Origin: MKUN01 sp964481425
GTDB lineage: Bacteria > Bacteroidota > Bacteroidia > Chitinophagales > Chitinophagaceae
Reading direction: 5' to 3'
NCBI GenBank assembly: GCA_964481425.1
Contig: CAYZTM010000006.1
Location: 1 to 64,000, forward strand
DNA: 64,000 bases
The position numbers and the translations under genes were made by a program. The notes below the pieces were generated by a model that ran no database searches, had not been told where the DNA came from, and was given only the letters and a program-made list of their open reading frames with translations. Numbering within the stretch: the stretch's first letter is position 1; every line of letters begins with the position of its first letter. Positions 26,487 through 35,147 of the stretch are shown here, piece by piece.

Positions 26487-27526
26487 TTGGCTTTACCTAT
26501 TCTCATGTTCTTATAAGAGAGAATAAGAGATACGCCCACATTCAATTGCAGATTATCCATCCTGAAATCGTCGTCTATATAGTAGTATTTATATAAATTG
26601 ATCGGGTCATCATAACGTGTCCCGCTTTTATTGACATTACGTGGGAAATAAGTGTAACGCAGGTTGGCAAATAAGAGCAGCGCTTTGAGCCGGTAAGCAG
26701 CACCGGCAGCCCCCAGGAAACCTATCGAAAACTTATTACGTAATGCTGTGCGGTTGATGATGTCCTTCTGATCTTCACGCGTTGTAGTACTCAAGGCACT
26801 CGACAACAGGGAGGCCTCAGCCCCAAGCTGTACATAGGGCATAATGGTCGTAGTAGTAAAATAATACTTCAGCGATAATGGGACATCAGAATAATTCAAT
26901 TTTTCGCTGTAGTCGATAGTTGTATTATTCACATCTGCAAGCTCATGGTCATATTTGGTGATCCTGTATTGGTAAGCCAGTTCCGCCCAAAGTCCTTTAT
27001 AAATACGTTTCTCAACATGAAGGCCAAGTTGTAAGTTATACCGGCCCTTGTAGGTGGCCTGGGCATCCCCATCGGGATGCACTACCGAATATTGATTAAT
27101 TGTCTTTACAAGTGGTGAATTTATACCTGCTCCCAGGCCAATAGCAAACGTAGGCTGTGGCTGATAACGGTCAAATAGTCTTATGAGTGCGGCATCATCT
27201 TTAAATTTATCCGGTCGGTAATTGGGGTCGATCTTCAACACAGCCTTGGCAGTTCTGTCAGCCGCTTCCAGGTCGTCAATGTTTTGGTAGCAGAGTATCA
27301 GCAATTTGCTGGCCTGTATTTCATCATCTTTACCCAACGGACAATGCGCTATAGTGTTTTTCAACAAAATGATAGCATCATCAAAATTGCCCTGTTCGTA
27401 TTTATTATTTGCTTCCTTCAAATGCAGGATGCATGTGTCGGTCTGTGCTTCGCATACGAAAGCAGACAAACACATCAAAAAGAAAATAAAAAATGAACCT
27501 ACATATCTCATATTAACAACGATCAT
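26483..27526 (-). CDS. Exported TPR plus outer-membrane beta-barrel protein
   Basis: 347 residues. Signal peptide ending VCEAQ (start either at 27526, where the ATG sits in an ATGA overlap with the STAND gene stop, or at 27511). Residues about 30-115 form two TPR-like helical repeats (ANNKYEQGNFDDAIILLKN; KLLILCYQNIDDLEAADRTAKAVLKIDP). From about 125 the sequence alternates as in a small outer membrane barrel (FAIGLGAGINSP, LGLHVEKRIYKGLWAELAYQYR, MPYVQLGAEASLL). A periplasmic TPR on a barrel could dock a periplasmic partner. Coupled on both sides to other genes of the operon. Confidence 0.78.
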   Translation of the reverse strand: MIVVNMRYVGSFFIFFLMCLSAFVCEAQTDTCILHLKEANNKYEQGNFDDAIILLKNTIAHCPLGKDDEIQASKLLILCYQNIDDLEAADRTAKAVLKIDPNYRPDKFKDDAALIRLFDRYQPQPTFAIGLGAGINSPLVKTINQYSVVHPDGDAQATYKGRYNLQLGLHVEKRIYKGLWAELAYQYRITKYDHELADVNNTTIDYSEKLNYSDVPLSLKYYFTTTTIMPYVQLGAEASLLSSALSTTTREDQKDIINRTALRNKFSIGFLGAAGAAYRLKALLLFANLRYTYFPRNVNKSGTRYDDPINLYKYYYIDDDFRMDNLQLNVGVSLILSYKNMRIGKAK

Positions 27527-30363
27527 GGTAAAGCAGTATTTATTTTCCTGTAAGGAACATCCTTACCAATATAAGTATTCCACTCCTCTGCCGACATATT
27601 GCGTTTAATATATCCTGCAAGCATACTTTGTATCACAGGGGTCTTCACAGAATATTGCCTAATGCTGTTATTGGCCATACCTACTGAGACCAAACCATCG
27701 GGTGACAAAGTAATACCACGAATAAAACTGTTGATATCACTGAACTCAATAGGCTTTTGGGACAGGTTATTAAGGTTGTAGATATAGACCTTACGGTTAG
27801 CTGCTGCGACCGCCAACAGGCCGGAACCATCATTAGCCACAACATGGTCTATACTACTATTACCGGCTATATTTTTCACCAGTTTGCCGCTGGCATCAAA
27901 TATGCTTATTTCCCCGTTGGAAGCAGAAGTAACTATATACTTATCATTACTGCTATATAGTACGTTTTGTACGCGCGCCCCCTGGTACGAAGTAATGATG
28001 CCCCTGTCACTGCTGCCCATTTCATTCTCATATACGATACCGTCTTCGCAGCCCACCAATATTTTCTTCTTATTATTACTCAATGCAATTGACTTTACAC
28101 GGGAGGGATATTTTATTTTTTTCGTCATTTGGTTATTATCCCAGACGATGACCGTGCTATCACGGCCTCCCGTTGCCACCGTACTGCCATCAGCACTAAA
28201 GTCAGCCGCCCTTATCAAGCCGGTATGGCCTTTGAGCACAGGTGCTGCAATACCGGAAGCCAAATTCCATATTTTAGCGGAGTTGTCCTCATATGCAGTG
28301 AGCGCATATTTACCATCATCACTTATATATGCTGTGTTTATTGCGGCGCCTTTCAGAGATATCATTTTTGCAGGCGTAGCAGTATTAGCTTTATAATAAG
28401 CCAGCTCGCCATTAGCATAGATCACCATCACATTACCCGTGGGTGAACTGCTCATAGCCAATATACTTGCTGGGCCCTGTATCGTATTAGGATAAGAAGG
28501 GGGGTCAAAATTCTTTAAGGACTGGTACAGGGACGCATATAATTGTGCATCCTGCACATTCCCGCCATTTTCCTGCGCAAGGTTATATGCCTCAGAGCTA
28601 AGCAGGGCAGCCAATTGCGGTTCGTTCTTCAGTTGCTGTGATTTGAATGCCACATTCTGGCTAAGGGCGAGTAGGCGCAGGCGGTTTGCCTCGGTTTGTG
28701 CTTTTTCAGCTTTATCCTTCTCTGCATCTGCCTTATCCTTCTCTTCTTTAGCTTTGGCAGTTTGTTCTTCGGCTATACTTTTTTGTTCTGTAGCTATCTC
28801 AGACTGCTCCTGCGCTTTCAAGGCTTGCTGCTGTGCGAGCTTCTTTTGTTCTACTGCTATATTTGACTGGAGCTCAGCATACGATTTTGCATCCAGGGCT
28901 TGTTTAGATGCTTTTAAGGAAAGGTCTTTGGCCTTTTCTGCCAGTTCTTTCTGGTTTAGCGCTTCTGTCGTCTTTTGTTCCGCTATACGCTTTTGTACCA
29001 GGGCCTCATCGCGTTGTTTCATGGCAAATATGGAGAACCCGGCCAGTGTAACAAGCAAGACAGTAGCGCCTGCAATAAATATGTTCCGCCTGCGGTTCTT
29101 TTTCGACCGGGCACTGCGAATACTCTCCTCCACAAAAGCCTTCTGCTCATCATTGAGGAACATCTTGTTTTCGTAGGGTAGTATGTATTGTATATCCGAT
29201 TGCTGTAAATAGGTGCCTCGTTTCGTATAGTCGTTATAGCGATTTATGATAAACTGCCGCACCTCCAGCATTTCCTTCTCTGAATAGCTTATCTGTTCAA
29301 ATATCTTTGCGGCCAAGGCATCATGACGCAATTCATATTTATTGTTATCGTCTTTGTCTTTTAATATCCTCAGGTCAACAAACTGGCGCAGGTATTTTTC
29401 TATAACTTCCTCCGGCAGCTTCTTCCCCAATGTCTTACTAAAGTCAGAAACATCGCTGACCGACATTTGCTTCTTGGTCCCCTCGTTTGAAACAAACGAT
29501 TTAAGTATTGTCAATGCCTCTTCAGGATCATCCGTTTTGGCTACCTGCTCATCCAGGAACTCAGACAGTACGTCATCGATCCTGCCGGACTCCTCAAGCA
29601 GAGAGTCGTTAAAAACAATATGCGCAGGGTCTTTGGTCATAGCTCTTTTGTAGAGCTTATCAAGATAAACCTGCAGGTAGGTGAGCTCAATAGACGCTGT
29701 TTTATCATGGCCCAAACGTTCCAGTACTTTGGCCGGGAATCCTTCAGACACTTCAATATCGAACAATCGACAGGGTTCAGTTATTACCCGCTCTGCATTC
29801 CGGCGGGTCATTCGCTCAATGCGCATGCGATTGTTGAAGAACTCTGGTATTTTATCTTCGAAGCGGGATATATGCTCAAGATATTCACCTCGTATAACGA
29901 ATATGAATTTACAGCTGATCTTTGCATCCAGGCAATTTTTCAGCGATTCAACAAATTCTTCTATCTCCGCATCGTCCCCAAAAATGAATAATTCTTCAAA
30001 CTGGTCAAACAACAAATATACCGGCTTGAAATAGTCCAGGTAAACTGACTTGATATCCTGCGCAAGAGTATTCTTCTCTTTTAATGGAGTTATGGCAATA
30101 TGCCGCAACGTCCTTTTCAACGACTCATTGATATTGCCTGCCCTGCGTACGATCACCGGCATCCAGTCGGCATCTTCAAATTTGCCGGCAAGGCCGCACT
30201 GTATCAGTGAAGTTTTTCCGGTACCACTTGACCCATATACAATAAGCAGATCGCCATCAAATATCTTATAGTACAACTCCTCCACTTCCTTCTCCCTGCC
30301 GAAAAAGATGTCTTTATCATCACTGGTGTAAGAATCAAGAAATTTAAAAGGTGTTTTTACCAT
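27523..30363 (-). CDS. Membrane-spanning STAND NTPase with coiled coil and WD40 repeats
   Basis: 946 residues from the ATG at 30363 (an in-frame ATG at 30399 would overlap the upstream gene by 26 bases). Order: novel-STAND (nSTAND1-like) NTPase with FFGRE at the front, Walker A GSSGTGKTS (44-52) and Walker B LLFDQFEELF (117-126); a winged-helix-like region with YELRHDALAAKIFE near 343-357; one membrane helix (about 427-448) preceded by KKNRRRN; a long Ala/Glu/Lys/Gln coiled coil (about 449-575); and WD40 repeats (about 620-915; e.g. AADFSADGSTVATGGRDSTVIVWD). Basic residues before the helix predict the NTPase inside and the WD40 part outside. STAND proteins act as signal-triggered switches, often in defence. 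Middle gene of a coupled operon. Confidence 0.85.
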   Translation of the reverse strand: MVKTPFKFLDSYTSDDKDIFFGREKEVEELYYKIFDGDLLIVYGSSGTGKTSLIQCGLAGKFEDADWMPVIVRRAGNINESLKRTLRHIAITPLKEKNTLAQDIKSVYLDYFKPVYLLFDQFEELFIFGDDAEIEEFVESLKNCLDAKISCKFIFVIRGEYLEHISRFEDKIPEFFNNRMRIERMTRRNAERVITEPCRLFDIEVSEGFPAKVLERLGHDKTASIELTYLQVYLDKLYKRAMTKDPAHIVFNDSLLEESGRIDDVLSEFLDEQVAKTDDPEEALTILKSFVSNEGTKKQMSVSDVSDFSKTLGKKLPEEVIEKYLRQFVDLRILKDKDDNNKYELRHDALAAKIFEQISYSEKEMLEVRQFIINRYNDYTKRGTYLQQSDIQYILPYENKMFLNDEQKAFVEESIRSARSKKNRRRNIFIAGATVLLVTLAGFSIFAMKQRDEALVQKRIAEQKTTEALNQKELAEKAKDLSLKASKQALDAKSYAELQSNIAVEQKKLAQQQALKAQEQSEIATEQKSIAEEQTAKAKEEKDKADAEKDKAEKAQTEANRLRLLALSQNVAFKSQQLKNEPQLAALLSSEAYNLAQENGGNVQDAQLYASLYQSLKNFDPPSYPNTIQGPASILAMSSSPTGNVMVIYANGELAYYKANTATPAKMISLKGAAINTAYISDDGKYALTAYEDNSAKIWNLASGIAAPVLKGHTGLIRAADFSADGSTVATGGRDSTVIVWDNNQMTKKIKYPSRVKSIALSNNKKKILVGCEDGIVYENEMGSSDRGIITSYQGARVQNVLYSSNDKYIVTSASNGEISIFDASGKLVKNIAGNSSIDHVVANDGSGLLAVAAANRKVYIYNLNNLSQKPIEFSDINSFIRGITLSPDGLVSVGMANNSIRQYSVKTPVIQSMLAGYIKRNMSAEEWNTYIGKDVPYRKINTALP

Positions 30364-30373
30364 ACGTATTATC

Positions 30374-31411
30374 TCATGCGGGGTTACGTGATTGTTCAAT
30401 AGTTGCGGTCAATTCCTTATACTGTTCTACAAGGTCCTGGTAACTACTGAGATACGACAGATCGCATTTGTTGGTCACCTCGGTACCAACATATGATATC
30501 TTGTCGTTCTGGAATTTAGTATACAGGAAAATATCTTTTTTTATGCTGAATTTGTCTTTGCTATCTATTATCTCCGTACGGGTATCGATCACAAGCGGCG
30601 ACAGGTTAAGAAATTCATTGGGACTTTTAAAGTCCTTCATGACCAATACAGCATTACTGTCCACATATACATCGTGCTGTATCTCGGTACTTTTAAAATC
30701 AGAATCGGAGCTGTTAAGCAGGTCAAAATAATGGTTGAATGTGGCATCACGATGTTTCTGCTTCATCACATTTATCTGCCGGACAGTGACCAGCTTGTAA
30801 CGGGCAAAAAAGGCGATGGCCTCCAGGATCAGCTTAAGTTTATCCTCGTATTCTACACAGCGTCTTTCTATCTCATCCTGTGTAAGGTTGATCTGGTAAT
30901 GGCCTATGTCGTTACGCTCAGGTACCCAAAAGTCGAGCATATCGAAGAACTTCTTGTTAAATATATCCTTCTTCTCAATAATGAAATGGTCCGTATTATT
31001 TTCAGAGAACACCTTGCATATGCCCCTGATCATCCAGGTATAGTTGCCCATAGTGAGCACCGTGAATCTATTACGGAACTGGTTGACAAAATCGTCCGAC
31101 AGGGTGATCTCCTTTTTCATACATTCCTCCCAAAGCTGTGCTACCAGCACAAAGGATAGGAACTGCATGGTCCGCTCTATGGTCTTGAATAGCTGATCGA
31201 GACGGGCGCGGTCGAGCTGGCGCATCGAACCGGATAAAAGCCTTCTTAGTTCCACCCCTATAGGCCAGGGCAGGTTTTTTATTACCAGGTCACCAAGTAT
31301 ACGGGCATCTACCTCTTCATCATCGTCCTCATCAGTAATAAGATACTTCTGAAGGGCAGGTTTATACTCAGCCATTTTGGTAAATACGGCCTTTATCAGC
31401 GCTTCGTTCAT
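30374..31411 (-). CDS. Cytoplasmic protein with HEPN-like RNDIGH motif
   Basis: 345 residues from the ATG at 31411 (31438 is an alternative). No signal peptide or membrane segment. The central part is helical and contains ERNDIGH (Arg166 to His171), which fits the Rx4H catalytic motif of HEPN ribonucleases, preceded by a helix (TIERTMQFLSFVLVAQLWEE) and followed by a long helix (DEIERRCVEYEDKLKLILEAIAFF). An acidic DEDDDEE patch lies near residue 30. The C-terminal third looks beta-rich. I do not recognise the full-length family. It is the first gene of the operon and ends 10 bases before the STAND NTPase; HEPN-STAND pairs are known in bacterial conflict systems, which makes an effector role plausible. 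Confidence 0.65.
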   Translation of the reverse strand: MNEALIKAVFTKMAEYKPALQKYLITDEDDDEEVDARILGDLVIKNLPWPIGVELRRLLSGSMRQLDRARLDQLFKTIERTMQFLSFVLVAQLWEECMKKEITLSDDFVNQFRNRFTVLTMGNYTWMIRGICKVFSENNTDHFIIEKKDIFNKKFFDMLDFWVPERNDIGHYQINLTQDEIERRCVEYEDKLKLILEAIAFFARYKLVTVRQINVMKQKHRDATFNHYFDLLNSSDSDFKSTEIQHDVYVDSNAVLVMKDFKSPNEFLNLSPLVIDTRTEIIDSKDKFSIKKDIFLYTKFQNDKISYVGTEVTNKCDLSYLSSYQDLVEQYKELTATIEQSRNPA

Positions 31412-31658
31412 GATGGTGTCAGATTTACTTACTACCATATAAAAGTAATCCTTCCCTCCCTTAAATTAAAATAGGACGAATTTTCATGTTTTAGACGCTA
31501 CAGCTCAGGAAGTCCTTCGCAAACCGGATAAAAATATTGATAATCAATACGAAAGCTCAGGGAAAAATGAGCCAACAAATAGTTAACATTAAAATAATAG
31601 GTCGTTAAGATAGGCGAAAGACTAAGCCTATTCCTTTGCATGGAATTTAAAACACCAA

Positions 31659-32588
31659 ATGATGAAAAAAATTGTACTACTGCTCTTGTCATTCGCCGCA
31701 ATGACAATTTGTGCCTCACAAACCGCAAAAGCACAAACACTGATCCATTACTGGCATTTTAACAATGATACCGTAGGGGGTGAGCACCTGAACAACATGG
31801 TACCGGATTATTCCATTGTTCCCGGGGCAATGATAGTGAACCAGGCCGTACCGGGCGCCGGTGCCGACACCGGCTACGTAGATAACTTCGGCCCAGGAGA
31901 TACCAGCCTGAACGTTAGGATGAATGCTGATACTATAGGCGGTATCCACGAAGGCATCAGGCTCCGCAATCCAAATGATAGCATGGAATGTCTTGTATAT
32001 ATACCTACTACAGGGTTTGAAAACATCGTTGTAAAATTCGCTACGCAAAAATCAAGTAACGGACCAGGCAGCCAGATGTACGATTATAGTATTGATAGCG
32101 GTGCAACGTGGGTTACAACAGGGCTGGACAGCACAGCTTTTAATTTTGCACAGTCAAATGACTGGGAATTGGTGACCTTGCATCTTTCTACTACTGCAGA
32201 TACAATGATAAAAAACAATACAAAACTTGTTTTACGCATAAAATTGAATACGCCCAACACCGGAACGAGCGGTAATAACAGGTTTGACAATTTTTCTGTA
32301 GATGGTGACAGCATCACTGCTAACCCAACATCGGTTGCTGTGATAACTTCAAACAGCAAGCAATACAGCATATATCCCAACCCCGCAAACAACCAAATCA
32401 CCATAGCAGGACTGAGTGTAGATAACAAAGTTGCTATCTACAACCTTACCGGCCAAGTAGTTTATACCGCTACATCTTGCAACACCGGCACTACCATTGA
32501 CATATCATCACTTAAAGCCGGTCTCTATTATGCAGTGATCACTGACACTAAAGGCAGCAACAGCCAACTGAAATTCGTAAAGAAATAA
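31659..32588 (+). CDS. Secreted protein with type A type IX sorting domain
   Basis: 309 residues. Signal peptide ending TAKAQ (two ATG codons in a row at 31659 and 31662). The middle part (LIHYWHFNNDTVGGEHLNN onward) is a beta-rich domain of the kind seen in surface proteins with jelly-roll folds; I cannot name a ligand. The C-terminus (YSIYPNPANNQITIAGL to LKFVKK) is a type A sorting domain, so the protein should be exported and anchored or released by the PorU/PorV machinery. It stands alone between a divergent operon and a bidirectional terminator. Confidence 0.85.
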   Translation: MMKKIVLLLLSFAAMTICASQTAKAQTLIHYWHFNNDTVGGEHLNNMVPDYSIVPGAMIVNQAVPGAGADTGYVDNFGPGDTSLNVRMNADTIGGIHEGIRLRNPNDSMECLVYIPTTGFENIVVKFATQKSSNGPGSQMYDYSIDSGATWVTTGLDSTAFNFAQSNDWELVTLHLSTTADTMIKNNTKLVLRIKLNTPNTGTSGNNRFDNFSVDGDSITANPTSVAVITSNSKQYSIYPNPANNQITIAGLSVDNKVAIYNLTGQVVYTATSCNTGTTIDISSLKAGLYYAVITDTKGSNSQLKFVKK

Positions 32589-32601
32589 CTGTGACCGGTC
32601 T

Positions 32602-32638
32602 AAAAAAAACGCCCCGCAAGATGTGGGGCGCTTTTTTT
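32602..32638. terminator. Bidirectional terminator between 31659-32588 and kdsB
   Basis: Arms CGCCCCGC (32610-32617) and GTGGGGCG (32623-32630) with one G-T wobble, seven T residues to the right and eight A residues to the left. The T-run overlaps the kdsB stop codon. Confidence 0.9.
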
Positions 32639-33380
32639 ATTTCACTCCTATTAAGGATAGCACTTTATTAATGTCTTCGGGAGTATCTATACAATGGCTG
32701 TCATACTTGGTAAGTACACACTTTATCCTATAGCCATGCTCGAGCCAGCGTAACTGCTCCAATGATTCGGCCTTCTCCAATGGCGATACCGGCAATCTTG
32801 TGATTTGCTCCAGAATATCCCTGCGATATGCGTACATACCCACATGCCGGTAATATGTGTGCCGCAGGTGCCAATCCTTTTCATCTTCATTTTTGACAAA
32901 AGGGATAACGGAACGGCTGAAATAAAGGGCCTCATTTTGCTCATTGAGCACTATCTTCACTTCTCCCCTGTCAAACAATATTTCGTGGCTATTTACAGCT
33001 ATCATCTGTGTAGCCAGCTCAACATTTTCTTCATGCAATACCATGGCCAGCTCATCTATCTGCTGGGGTACTATAAAAGGTTCATCACCTTGTATATTTA
33101 TCACGTAACTATAATCTTCTGTAAGCTGCTGCAAAGCATCCCAACACCGGTCAGTGCCGCTGGGATGATTCATGGCCGTCATTACAGCTTCTCCGCCAAA
33201 CATGCGTACATGCTGCAGTATCCGTTCGTCATCCGTGGCTACCACTACCTTTTTAAGAAAAGTACTTTTTATCGCCTGCTCATAAACCCGCTGTATCATG
33301 CTCTTACCCCTTATATCAGCAAGGGGTTTCCCCGGGAAACGGGTGGATGCATATCGGGCAGGTATTATGCCTACTATCAT
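32637..33380 (-). CDS. kdsB: CMP-Kdo / CMP-Kdo8N synthetase
   Basis: 247 residues, the usual KdsB length. Motifs: IIPARYASTRFPGKPL at the N-terminus (nucleotide binding), SGTDRCWDAL, and the INIQGDEPF motif (about residues 94-102). It joins CMP to the 3-deoxy-octulosonate sugar so that it can be transferred to lipid A. Given kdnA and kdnB in the same operon, the natural substrate is probably the 8-amino form, Kdo8N, as shown for the Shewanella homologue. Last gene of the operon; its ATG overlaps the kdsC stop by four bases. Confidence 0.93.
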   Translation of the reverse strand: MIVGIIPARYASTRFPGKPLADIRGKSMIQRVYEQAIKSTFLKKVVVATDDERILQHVRMFGGEAVMTAMNHPSGTDRCWDALQQLTEDYSYVINIQGDEPFIVPQQIDELAMVLHEENVELATQMIAVNSHEILFDRGEVKIVLNEQNEALYFSRSVIPFVKNEDEKDWHLRHTYYRHVGMYAYRRDILEQITRLPVSPLEKAESLEQLRWLEHGYRIKCVLTKYDSHCIDTPEDINKVLSLIGVK

Positions 33381-34084
33381 TGGGGTAGCAGTTCTTTTAT
33401 TTCTGAATGTACAGTAGAATAGAAGGCAGGCTCTATCATGTTACGCGCATCAAGGTACTGTTTGTACCTGTCAGAAAAGTAGGAGCGTTGCTCAATGGTA
33501 TCATCGTAAAGGCCACGAAGTCCCATTATTAGCTCTGTAGCCTCACGTACAGCATGAGCATTACCATCGGCAGCTGTGATATAGTCCGCCAGGCCCTTTT
33601 TTTCCGCATACTCGGTCAGGAACGGATTACATGGTCTGCCTGTCATGATCCGCAAGCCGCATTGCTCAGCAAACGCCAGGTCGAGCACATCATCAAAAAA
33701 ATAGGCGATCTCATGCGGCAGTACATCGTGCGTGTTGCAGAGGTGACCTAATGCATCTACTTTACTCAGCACCTTATAATAGACCGAATGAAAATGCTCC
33801 CGTGTACCAAACGTGAAAGATGCTTTGTTCTTTTCTCCTGATATGATAATGGCAACGGGTAAACTTCCGGTATGCAGATAGTGATTGAAACGCATCATAT
33901 TGACGCCCATGGAGTCTACCTCACTGAAGGGGCTGGAGCCATGCTCATCCTTTTTACCATCATTGAAGACCCCATCCCAGTCGAAAACAAAAGCCTTGAT
34001 ACGAGATAGCTTTTCCTGCAAAACGCCCGGCTCTGCCAAAAAACTACCACTGAATTTCTTTTTTATTCCGTCGAGTTGGTCCAT
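33377..34084 (-). CDS. kdsC: Kdo-8-phosphate phosphatase (HAD family)
   Basis: 235 residues, about 50 longer than E. coli KdsC at both ends. HAD motif I is FDWDGVFNDG (about residues 33-42), motif II IIISGEKN, and motif III lies in YFFDDVLDLAFAEQCGL; GNAHAVREATELIMG near the end matches the KdsC tail that closes over the active site. It removes phosphate from Kdo-8-P to give Kdo. It sits between the transaldolase-CBS gene (12-base gap) and kdsB (4-base overlap), exactly where KdsC is expected. Confidence 0.88.
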   Translation of the reverse strand: MDQLDGIKKKFSGSFLAEPGVLQEKLSRIKAFVFDWDGVFNDGKKDEHGSSPFSEVDSMGVNMMRFNHYLHTGSLPVAIIISGEKNKASFTFGTREHFHSVYYKVLSKVDALGHLCNTHDVLPHEIAYFFDDVLDLAFAEQCGLRIMTGRPCNPFLTEYAEKKGLADYITAADGNAHAVREATELIMGLRGLYDDTIEQRSYFSDRYKQYLDARNMIEPAFYSTVHSEIKELLPQ

Positions 34085-34096
34085 CTTCGTTAAGGC

Positions 34097-35110
34097 TTAA
34101 TCATTCTTAAGGTCCTGTATATCAAGCATACCGTATGGCTTACCCGCTTCCGTTACCAGGATCGTGTCCACATTGGTCTTTTTGAAAAGTACAGCAGCAT
34201 CATTTAAAAGTGCATTGGCATCTATACTTACCGGAGCTTTATACTCCATATCAGCCAGTTTTTTATCCAGTATATGCTCCCCTTCGTGCTGCAACAGACG
34301 CCTCAGGTCGCCATCCGTAAATACGCCTTTCAGGCTGCCATCGGCATTCACAACAGTAATAGCACCAAAGCCAAATCCTGTCATTTTCACAATAGCATCC
34401 TTCAGGTTGGCATCGGCAGACACAACAGGGTTTGTCCCGTTCAGCGCTTCTTTTACCCGAACGGTCATCAGGCGGGTATCGCTGATAAACTGCTCAGTAC
34501 CCAGTGTCGTAAAATTATTTTCGGTCAGGGACTTTAATATTTTGAGCGGCACGGTGATCGTATGCACACCAATGTTTATGGCATTACGCACATGCTCCAC
34601 ATTACGCACCGAACTGAACATTATTTTAGTATCGTAACCGTATTGATAAACTGCATTCACACATTGCTCTACCAATGCAAGGGCATCGTGGCCCTGGTCC
34701 TGGAGGCGGCCAACCAGCGGACATACATAAGTGGCACCGGCATGCATGGCCATATACGCCTGCTGTAGCGTATATACAAGGTGTACGTTCACTAACAACC
34801 CTTCCCTGCGTAGCATGTGGCAAGCCCTTACCCCTTCAAGCGATACAGGTATCTTGAATACAGTGCGTTTGGGGTCGAGGCCAAGATCCAGTTGCCTGCG
34901 GGCTTCCTTTAGTATGTCTTCTGCAGAGTTACCCAGCGCTTCTATCTGCAGCACAGGTACCATTTGCGACAGCTTTACAATAGTACCGTCAATATCGGTA
35001 ATGCCCTCGCGCTGCATGAAGGTGGGCGTAGTGGTCAGACCATTGAGGAAACCCAGCTTAAAGCCTTCTTCAATTTCCTTCAGGTTGGCAGAATCAAGAT
35101 ATAATTCCAT
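34097..35110 (-). CDS. Transaldolase-like domain fused to CBS pair, possible arabinose-5-phosphate supplier
   Basis: 337 residues. Residues 1-218 are a small transaldolase / fructose-6-phosphate-aldolase fold: MELYLDSANL with Asp6, GLTTTPTF (24-31), VFKIPVS with the Schiff-base Lys86, and VCPLVGR (129-135). Residues 225-337 are two CBS motifs, including GVFTDGDLRR (262-271), the wording typical of the CBS pair in KdsD arabinose-5-phosphate isomerases. Several positions usually fixed in transaldolases differ: Asn of TTNPS is Thr28, the active-site Thr is His110, and the S/A-P-F/Y motif is Cys130-Pro-Leu132. Its place between kdsA and kdsC is that of kdsD. I infer that it makes or regulates arabinose 5-phosphate; a plain transaldolase role is the alternative. 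Confidence 0.83.
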   Translation of the reverse strand: MELYLDSANLKEIEEGFKLGFLNGLTTTPTFMQREGITDIDGTIVKLSQMVPVLQIEALGNSAEDILKEARRQLDLGLDPKRTVFKIPVSLEGVRACHMLRREGLLVNVHLVYTLQQAYMAMHAGATYVCPLVGRLQDQGHDALALVEQCVNAVYQYGYDTKIMFSSVRNVEHVRNAINIGVHTITVPLKILKSLTENNFTTLGTEQFISDTRLMTVRVKEALNGTNPVVSADANLKDAIVKMTGFGFGAITVVNADGSLKGVFTDGDLRRLLQHEGEHILDKKLADMEYKAPVSIDANALLNDAAVLFKKTNVDTILVTEAGKPYGMLDIQDLKND

Positions 35111-35147
35111 GTATCGTTTATTGCTTATTTATTTTTATATACTTTCT

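Noticed and set aside
28620..29000. Low-complexity, repeat-like DNA
   Set aside because: It encodes the Ala/Glu/Lys/Gln coiled coil of the STAND protein and needs no separate explanation.
32805..33422. Plus-strand open frame of 205 codons over kdsB
   Set aside because: Antisense to conserved kdsB motifs and ends in the kdsC overlap region; no family resemblance.
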